From: an uncultured Chloroflexota bacterium
Lineage (GTDB): Bacteria; Chloroflexota; Anaerolineae; Caldilineales; Caldilineaceae
Direction: 5' to 3'
Assembly (NCBI GenBank): GCA_903858085.1
Contig: CAIOHJ010000015.1
Coordinates: 1-5,957 of the forward strand
DNA: 5,957 nucleotides
The stretch's first letter is position 1. Each line of letters starts with the position of its first letter. The translations under genes and the position numbers were made by a program. The notes beneath the pieces were generated by a model. It was not told the origin of the DNA, ran no database searches, and saw nothing but the letters and a program-made list of their open reading frames with translations. Of this stretch, positions 1 to 3,644 are shown one piece after another.

Positions 1-1030
1 CTTGAAATGCCGCGGGGAAAGTCAACGAACCACTGGCCCGGCTAATTGTCACAATTTTGTCCTCTAATGGTTGTCGTAGGGTCTCCAGGCAGCGCGTGCT
101 AAACTCTGGCAATTCGTCCAAAAATAACACCCCTCGATGGGCCAGGCTGATCTCTCCTGGCCTTGGAGATCGCCCCCCTCCCACCAGGCCAGCATGGCTG
201 ATCGTATGGTGTGGCGCCCGGAATGGCCGCATCTTCAACAAGGGCTCCCCTGCAGGCAACGCGTCTGCAACCGAATAGATGCGTGTGATTTCCAAAGCCT
301 CCGCCAGCGTCAGCCGAGGCAGAACAGAGGGCAGGGCGCGCGCCAACAAGGTTTTGCCCGAGCCGGGAACACCAACCATCAGGACATTGTGGCAGCCAGC
401 ACAGGCAATTTCAAGGGCACGTTTGGCGTGTTCCTGCCCTTTTATGTCCTGAAAGTCGACAGGCCACGCCGGAGGAAGGGCAGGGCTGAATGGCAATGTG
501 TGCGTGTGACGAAGGATCGGTTGCCGCCCGCTCAGATGGTCGACCAGATGGCCCAAGCTGTCAACCGGATAGACCTCGATCTCGCCCACCAGAGCCGCTT
601 CGGCAGCATCCTGGGCAGGCACAAAAAGCCGACAAAAACCAGCCTTGCGCGCCATGCTGGCAATCGGCAGCACACCGTTGACATGACGCACCCGGCCGTC
701 TAAACTCAGCTCCCCCAAAACCAAAACGTCGTCCAGCGCACTGGAAACCTGCCCCATGGCGGCAAGAATGCCCAGCGCAATCGGCAGGTCGTAGGCCGAA
801 CCTTCTTTGCGAATGTCGGCAGGCGCCAGGTTGATGGTCATCCGATGGTCAGGAAATGGATAGCCGCTGTTGACGATGGCCGCACGCACCCGCTCGCCAC
901 TCTCACGGACCGCTACGTCGGGCAACCCCACCAGGGTCACCCGCTCCAGCCCGCGGGCAATGTCCACCTCCACCCGGATCGGTTGGGCCTCCAGCCCCAC
1001 GACAGCACAGCTGTGGATCTGGGCGAGCAT
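1..1030 (-). CDS. comM: YifB/ComM-family Mg-chelatase-like AAA+ ATPase, N-terminal 343 codons (C-terminus outside window)
   Basis: Reading the minus strand from ATG at 1030 gives 343 uninterrupted codons to the window edge. The protein opens MLAQIHSCAVVGLEAQPIRV, typical of YifB/ComM. Residues 1-165 form the Lon-protease-like (ChlI) domain, with VTLVGLPDVAVRES at 31-44 and INLAPADIRKEGSAYDLP at 66-83. The AAA+ module follows: Walker A GVPGSGKT at 220-227, the family signature FRAPHHTISHAGLVGGG at 270-286, and Walker B VLFLDE at 301-306. Family members are about 500 residues, so roughly one third is missing; nothing in the visible part is broken. ComM of Haemophilus and Vibrio is a hexameric helicase that promotes branch migration during natural transformation; many non-competent bacteria carry the gene too, so the exact role here is inferred. 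It is divergent from the galactosidase gene, 278 bp apart. The family call is secure; the symbol is by homology. Confidence 0.95.
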   Translation of the reverse strand, partial: MLAQIHSCAVVGLEAQPIRVEVDIARGLERVTLVGLPDVAVRESGERVRAAIVNSGYPFPDHRMTINLAPADIRKEGSAYDLPIALGILAAMGQVSSALDDVLVLGELSLDGRVRHVNGVLPIASMARKAGFCRLFVPAQDAAEAALVGEIEVYPVDSLGHLVDHLSGRQPILRHTHTLPFSPALPPAWPVDFQDIKGQEHAKRALEIACAGCHNVLMVGVPGSGKTLLARALPSVLPRLTLAEALEITRIYSVADALPAGEPLLKMRPFRAPHHTISHAGLVGGGRSPRPGEISLAHRGVLFLDELPEFSTRCLETLRQPLEDKIVTISRASGSLTFPAAFQ

Positions 1031-1040
1031 AGGACCTCCT
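1031..1040 (-). promoter_or_regulatory. Shine-Dalgarno site of the ComM-like gene
   Basis: On the minus strand the bases just before the ATG read AGGAGGTCCT, a full AGGAGG (1040 to 1035) with a 4-nt gap. This fixes the start at 1030, which also matches the usual N-terminus of the family. Confidence 0.85.
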
Positions 1041-1077
1041 CAACACGATCTGCACCCCGATAACTGCCCCTGTCTCT

Positions 1078-1083
1078 GTTATA
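1078..1083 (-). promoter_or_regulatory. Possible -10 box of the ComM-like gene
   Basis: Minus-strand TATAAC matches five of six positions of the sigma-70 -10 consensus and would give a leader of about 40 nt. No good -35 box is found 16-18 nt upstream, where the sequence is a G-rich run on this strand, so this is only a weak candidate. Confidence 0.25.
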
Positions 1084-1181
1084 CACCGACACTTCCCCCC
1101 CCGTCGCCTGACATTTGGGTGGAAGGTGTAGGCTTTTTGTTGTATTTTGCGCTGCAGCCTATGCACGCCAGACCGAACACT

Positions 1182-1202
1182 TGCGTATACAGTATACTGA
1201 AA
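1182..1202. promoter_or_regulatory. GTATAC-A-GTATAC dyad: candidate operator overlapping a -10 box of the GH36 gene
   Basis: GTATAC (1185-1190) and GTATAC (1192-1197) form a perfect 6-bp inverted repeat with a single-base centre. Bases two positions further out also pair on both sides (T/A at 1183/1199 and nearby). On the plus strand TATACT at 1193-1198 matches five of six -10 positions, which would place transcription about 105 nt before the galactosidase ATG; no convincing -35 is present. Short TA-rich dyads of this kind are common targets of GntR-type sugar or acid regulators. The regulator class is a guess; the dyad itself is read directly. Confidence 0.4.
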
Positions 1203-1297
1203 GCCTTGCTGTTTCAATCAAGGGCAGTGCTGGCAGGGCCTGGTTCCCGACAACAGTCGACTGGGCCAGGCGTCCGGTTTGCCTGAGTGTGACCCAC

Positions 1298-1302
1298 AGG
1301 AG
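1298..1302 (+). promoter_or_regulatory. Shine-Dalgarno site deciding the GH36 start
   Basis: AGGAG lies 6 nt before the ATG at 1309. An in-frame TTG at 1279 would add ten residues (MPECDPQEKD), but it lacks a comparable site, and the extra residues would run across this Shine-Dalgarno sequence. ATG 1309 is therefore preferred. Confidence 0.75.
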
Positions 1303-1308
1303 AAGGAT

Positions 1309-3342
1309 ATGGCTGATATCGTCAAAAAGTCAGAAATTGCCGCTGCCCACGACTGGCGCCGTGAACGCTTTGGATTGCCGCTCACCGGCCATTTCCCAGT
1401 CTCTTTTCGCTACGGCGGCCAGCCTTCGGCATCTCTGCTGCCAGGATGGAGCGTGCACAGCGAAGAAACGCGCCCCGTAGACGGCGCCCACCTGGAGACC
1501 CTTGTCTTCGTCGATCCGTCCACAACACTGGAATGTCGCTGTGTAGTCAAGACGTTTGCAGACTTCCCCGCTGTGGAATGGGTCGCCTGGTTCAAGAATA
1601 TTGGAACAGCAGACACCGACATCCTGGCCGAGATCGCCCCCCTCGATGTCCTGCTCGCCGTCGACGCAGCGTCCCCCTGCCAGGTTCACCACGCGCGGGG
1701 CGGCCTCAGCCAGCACGACGACTTTGCGCCGCTGACGACCCCCCTCACCTTTCGTCAGGGGGGATCGCGCCTGGATCTGTCGGCGCGCACCGGAAAATCC
1801 TCTACGCTTCATCTGCCCTTTTTCAATCTCCAACTGGGCAACAGTGGCGTCCTCGGGGCAATTGGCTGGTCTGCAGGCTGGACGGCTGCCTTCGAGCGGC
1901 GGCGTGACGGCGTCCGTGTCCGCGCCGGCATGGAACGTACCCACCTCAAACTTCATGCCGGCGAGGAAATCCGCACACCGCGCATCCTGCTGCTGTTCTG
2001 GGACGGCGCTGCCGATGCCCCCCTGCCTGACTGGACCGATCGCATCCGCAGCCACAACCTGTTTCGCCGTCTGTTGCTGGCGCATTATGTGCCGAGATCA
2101 CAAAAACAGATCGTGCAACCGCCGTTCGGTGATGGCGTGTGGGGCGCCCAGCCGGAGGCAAAACACCTGGAAAAGATTCGATGGCTGTCCGAAAACCAGA
2201 TCCCGACCGAGTGCTATTGGATCGATGCAGGCTGGTACGGCGAGCGTCCCATCGTCGAAGCGGCCGACAGCCTGGGGAGCGGTTGGATGCGTGAGGTGGG
2301 CAGCTGGGTCGCGAACCGACAAGGCTACCCGCATGGCTTCGGGCCTATCGGGGATGCAGTGCGAACTGCTGGGCTGGGGTTTCTGCTCTGGGTCGAGCCA
2401 GAGCGAGCCTTCGAAGGCTCGCGCATGGTGCGGGAACATCCGGAGTGGCTGATCGGCCCGGTGCCCTCTGGTCACACCAACGGGCTCAACTACATGGTCA
2501 ATCTCGGCATCCCGGCCGCACGCCGCCACATCACCGAGCTGCTCTCCAACCTGATCGATGCCGGTGGGATCACATGCTATCGCCAAGATTTTAACGATCT
2601 GCGCGTGCCGGAGCTGTTTGCTATGGCAGACGCCCCGGACCGGATTGGGATGAGCGAGATCGGCCATGTTACCGGTCTGTATGCTTTTTGGGACGATCTG
2701 CTGGCGCGTCACCCGGGTCTCGTCATCGACAACTGTGCCGGTGGGGGGCAGCGCATCGACCTGGAAACGATCATGCGCAGCGTGGTTCTCTGGCGCAGCG
2801 ACCGACAGTGTTGGCCCTTTGACCCCATGGTCATGCAGACGCAGACACAGGGGCTGGCGCCCTGGGTTCCGCTGACAGCCGCCGTGTGCGACGAGCCTAC
2901 TGTCTACGCGATGCGCAGCGCGTTGGGGCCGGGCATGGTGACACACTGGAGCTTGCAGGCACTCGACGGGCACTCCGACCTGCCCGTGGCAACCATCAGG
3001 CAGCTGATGGCAGAAGCGCACGCCCTACGCAAATACTTTTATGGTGATTTCTATCCCCTGCTCACGTACAGCCTGGCATGTGATGTCTGGGCGGCCTGGC
3101 AATATGACCGCCCAGACCTGGGCGAGGGGATGGTGGTGGCCTTCCGGCGCCACGAGTCGCCGTTTCCGCGCTGGGAGGCAAAGCTGCAGGCGTTGGAGCC
3201 AGATGCAGTGTACGAACTGTACTCGTGGGATCAGCGACACGCACGGCGTATGTCTGGCAGGGCACTGTGGACGGATGGCTTCCCTGTCGCCATCGACGAC
3301 AAACCCGGCACTGCACTTTTTACCTACAAACGCGTTGCCTGA
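1309..3342 (+). CDS. GH36 alpha-galactosidase-like glycoside hydrolase, complete, 677 residues
   Basis: Predicted retaining exo-hydrolase of terminal alpha-galactosides (melibiose or raffinose type); alpha-N-acetylgalactosaminidase activity is an alternative within GH36. Residues 1 to about 270 form the N-terminal beta-sandwich, including FPAVEWVAWFKNIGTADTDI from about residue 86. The (beta/alpha)8 barrel follows, with WIDAGWYG at 304-311, LWVEPER at 360-366, and CYRQDFN at 423-429, in which Asp427 (codon 2587-2589) is the expected nucleophile. DNCAGGGQR at 474-482 is the GH36 cysteine/glycine loop, and LWRSD at 494-498 ends in Asp498 (codon 2800-2802), the expected acid/base. A C-terminal beta domain closes the protein. 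Length is normal for the family. No signal peptide or membrane segment is visible, so it is probably cytoplasmic and depends on a sugar importer not seen here. The start is ATG 1309 (AGGAG 6 nt upstream) rather than TTG 1279. The gene stands alone on its strand, without transporter or regulator neighbours in the window. Confidence 0.9.
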   Translation: MADIVKKSEIAAAHDWRRERFGLPLTGHFPVSFRYGGQPSASLLPGWSVHSEETRPVDGAHLETLVFVDPSTTLECRCVVKTFADFPAVEWVAWFKNIGTADTDILAEIAPLDVLLAVDAASPCQVHHARGGLSQHDDFAPLTTPLTFRQGGSRLDLSARTGKSSTLHLPFFNLQLGNSGVLGAIGWSAGWTAAFERRRDGVRVRAGMERTHLKLHAGEEIRTPRILLLFWDGAADAPLPDWTDRIRSHNLFRRLLLAHYVPRSQKQIVQPPFGDGVWGAQPEAKHLEKIRWLSENQIPTECYWIDAGWYGERPIVEAADSLGSGWMREVGSWVANRQGYPHGFGPIGDAVRTAGLGFLLWVEPERAFEGSRMVREHPEWLIGPVPSGHTNGLNYMVNLGIPAARRHITELLSNLIDAGGITCYRQDFNDLRVPELFAMADAPDRIGMSEIGHVTGLYAFWDDLLARHPGLVIDNCAGGGQRIDLETIMRSVVLWRSDRQCWPFDPMVMQTQTQGLAPWVPLTAAVCDEPTVYAMRSALGPGMVTHWSLQALDGHSDLPVATIRQLMAEAHALRKYFYGDFYPLLTYSLACDVWAAWQYDRPDLGEGMVVAFRRHESPFPRWEAKLQALEPDAVYELYSWDQRHARRMSGRALWTDGFPVAIDDKPGTALFTYKRVA

Positions 3343-3360
3343 GCCATTTCAAGAGCAGAT

Positions 3361-3375
3361 CACTGTTTGACAGTG
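3361..3375. promoter_or_regulatory. Perfect 15-bp dyad CACTGT-TTG-ACAGTG covering a -35 box
   Basis: A 6-bp perfect inverted repeat with a 3-nt centre, 18 nt after the galactosidase stop. No T run follows, so a simple terminator is unlikely. Because it contains a perfect TTGACA, it may be a repressor or activator operator. As RNA it could also form a short 3'-end hairpin on the galactosidase message. Confidence 0.4.
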
Positions 3376-3396
3376 GGGCGCCGGCTGCGCAATACT
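3367..3396 (+). promoter_or_regulatory. Candidate sigma-70-like promoter for the NACHT gene
   Basis: TTGACA at 3367-3372 is a perfect -35 consensus. It is followed after 18 nt by AATACT at 3391-3396, a four-of-six match to TATAAT. Transcription would start near 3403, giving a leader of about 240 nt before the NACHT ATG that includes both strong hairpins. The -10 is mediocre, so this is a prediction only. Confidence 0.4.
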
Positions 3397-3443
3397 ATGG
3401 TCAGCGCCCACACCCGCCCTTTGCCCACCCGGAGCCCGTGATC

Positions 3444-3572
3444 ATGGCCGATGCAAACCGACTGCCGCCCGATGTCAGGCGATTCTTTTGTGTATTGACG
3501 CACACGCCGCAGATCGAGAGAGAGAAATCATTCGATCTGCATGGCAGTCGCCTCCTTCGTTGGTCGGACTGA
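3444..3572 (+). CDS. Doubtful 42-codon small ORF in the NACHT leader
   Basis: ATG 3444 opens a 42-codon frame (MADANRLPPDVRRFF... to RLLRWSD) that stops at 3572. GGAG lies 9 nt before the ATG, a plausible but loosely spaced ribosome site. The protein is basic and I do not recognise it. Both downstream hairpins overlap its second half, which argues either for a leader peptide that affects RNA folding or for chance. The same frame stays open upstream into the galactosidase gene (from 3225), as expected of GC-rich shadow frames, so I regard it as probably not a real gene. Confidence 0.15.
   Translation: MADANRLPPDVRRFFCVLTHTPQIEREKSFDLHGSRLLRWSD
3509..3540 (+). other. Perfect 9-bp stem-loop with a GA-rich loop
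   Basis: GCAGATCGA (3509-3517) is the exact reverse complement of TCGATCTGC (3532-3540), with a 14-nt purine-rich loop GAGAGAGAAATCAT. No T tract follows. It sits 10 nt upstream of a second, stronger hairpin, so the pair looks like a structured RNA element rather than two chance repeats. Confidence 0.5.
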
Positions 3573-3590
3573 GCGCCCGACGAAGGAGGC
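3550..3590 (+). terminator. Strong 11-bp stem-loop; possible intrinsic terminator or leader hairpin
   Basis: GCCTCCTTCGT (3550-3560) pairs perfectly with ACGAAGGAGGC (3580-3590) around a 19-nt loop that can add CGG/CCG pairs. The tail reads TGGGGCGTTTGTCG, a poor U tract, so classical Rho-independent termination would be weak. It lies 207 nt past the galactosidase stop and 54 nt before the NACHT ATG. It could end the galactosidase transcript, attenuate the NACHT gene, or act as a protein-binding RNA or DNA element. Confidence 0.4.
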
Positions 3591-3631
3591 TGGGGCGTTT
3601 GTCGTCCTGGATCACCCGCAATCTGCTCCCT

Positions 3632-3635
3632 GGAG
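3632..3635 (+). promoter_or_regulatory. Shine-Dalgarno site of the NACHT gene
   Basis: GGAG lies 9 nt before ATG 3645. The EAD1-like domain begins within the first few codons, so this is the natural start; no better in-frame start lies between the 3550-3590 hairpin and this ATG. Confidence 0.6.
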
Positions 3636-3644
3636 ACCACGTAC

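Larger units (their letters stand above)
1031..1308. other. Divergent intergenic region between comM-like and GH36 genes
   Basis: This 278-bp gap holds the start signals of two divergent genes. Apart from the sites listed separately I see a run of eight C at 1095-1102, a loose inverted repeat TAGGCT (1129-1134)/AGCCTA (1156-1161), a 10-bp palindrome CAGTCGACTG at 1254-1263, and GCCTGG (1238-1243)/CCAGGC (1266-1271). The ORFs that cross it on either strand have no recognisable protein features. No RNA gene is apparent. Confidence 0.7.
3343..3644. other. 302-bp intergenic region with dyads and hairpins upstream of the NACHT gene
   Basis: Between the galactosidase stop and the NACHT ATG there is no recognisable protein gene. 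The stretch is unusually rich in perfect inverted repeats (3361-3375, 3509-3540, 3550-3590) and contains a consensus -35 box; these are listed separately. A weaker pair, GGGCGC (3376-3381)/GCGCCC (3404-3409), is also present. It could be a long structured leader of the NACHT gene, the 3' end of the galactosidase transcript, or both. Confidence 0.6.

Noticed and set aside
137..703. 188-codon ORF on the plus strand
   Set aside because: Antisense to the ComM-like gene, whose Walker A/B and FRAPHHT motifs are read clearly on the other strand.
1..1030. Disruption of comM by an integrated island (comM is a known island insertion site in Acinetobacter)
   Set aside because: The visible 343 codons are intact and no repeats or integrase genes are present; the missing part is simply the window edge.
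1254..1263. 10-bp palindrome CAGTCGACTG upstream of the GH36 gene
   Set aside because: Could be an operator, but short palindromes of this length occur by chance and there is no second copy or overlap with a promoter element.
870..1286. Plus-strand ORF crossing the divergent intergenic region
   Set aside because: Starts inside the ComM-like gene, has no plausible ribosome site or domain, and ends just before the GH36 start signals.
1330..2085. 251-codon ORF on the minus strand
   Set aside because: Antisense to the N-terminal part of the GH36 gene, with no recognisable protein features.
2098..3021. 307-codon ORF on the minus strand
   Set aside because: Antisense to the catalytic barrel of the GH36 gene; Cys-, His- and Arg-rich composition and no domain, so a shadow frame.
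3550..3590. T-box or other known riboswitch in the NACHT leader
   Set aside because: The hairpin recalls a leader terminator, but no T-box core (GGTGG-N-ACCGCG type) or other riboswitch signature is visible upstream.
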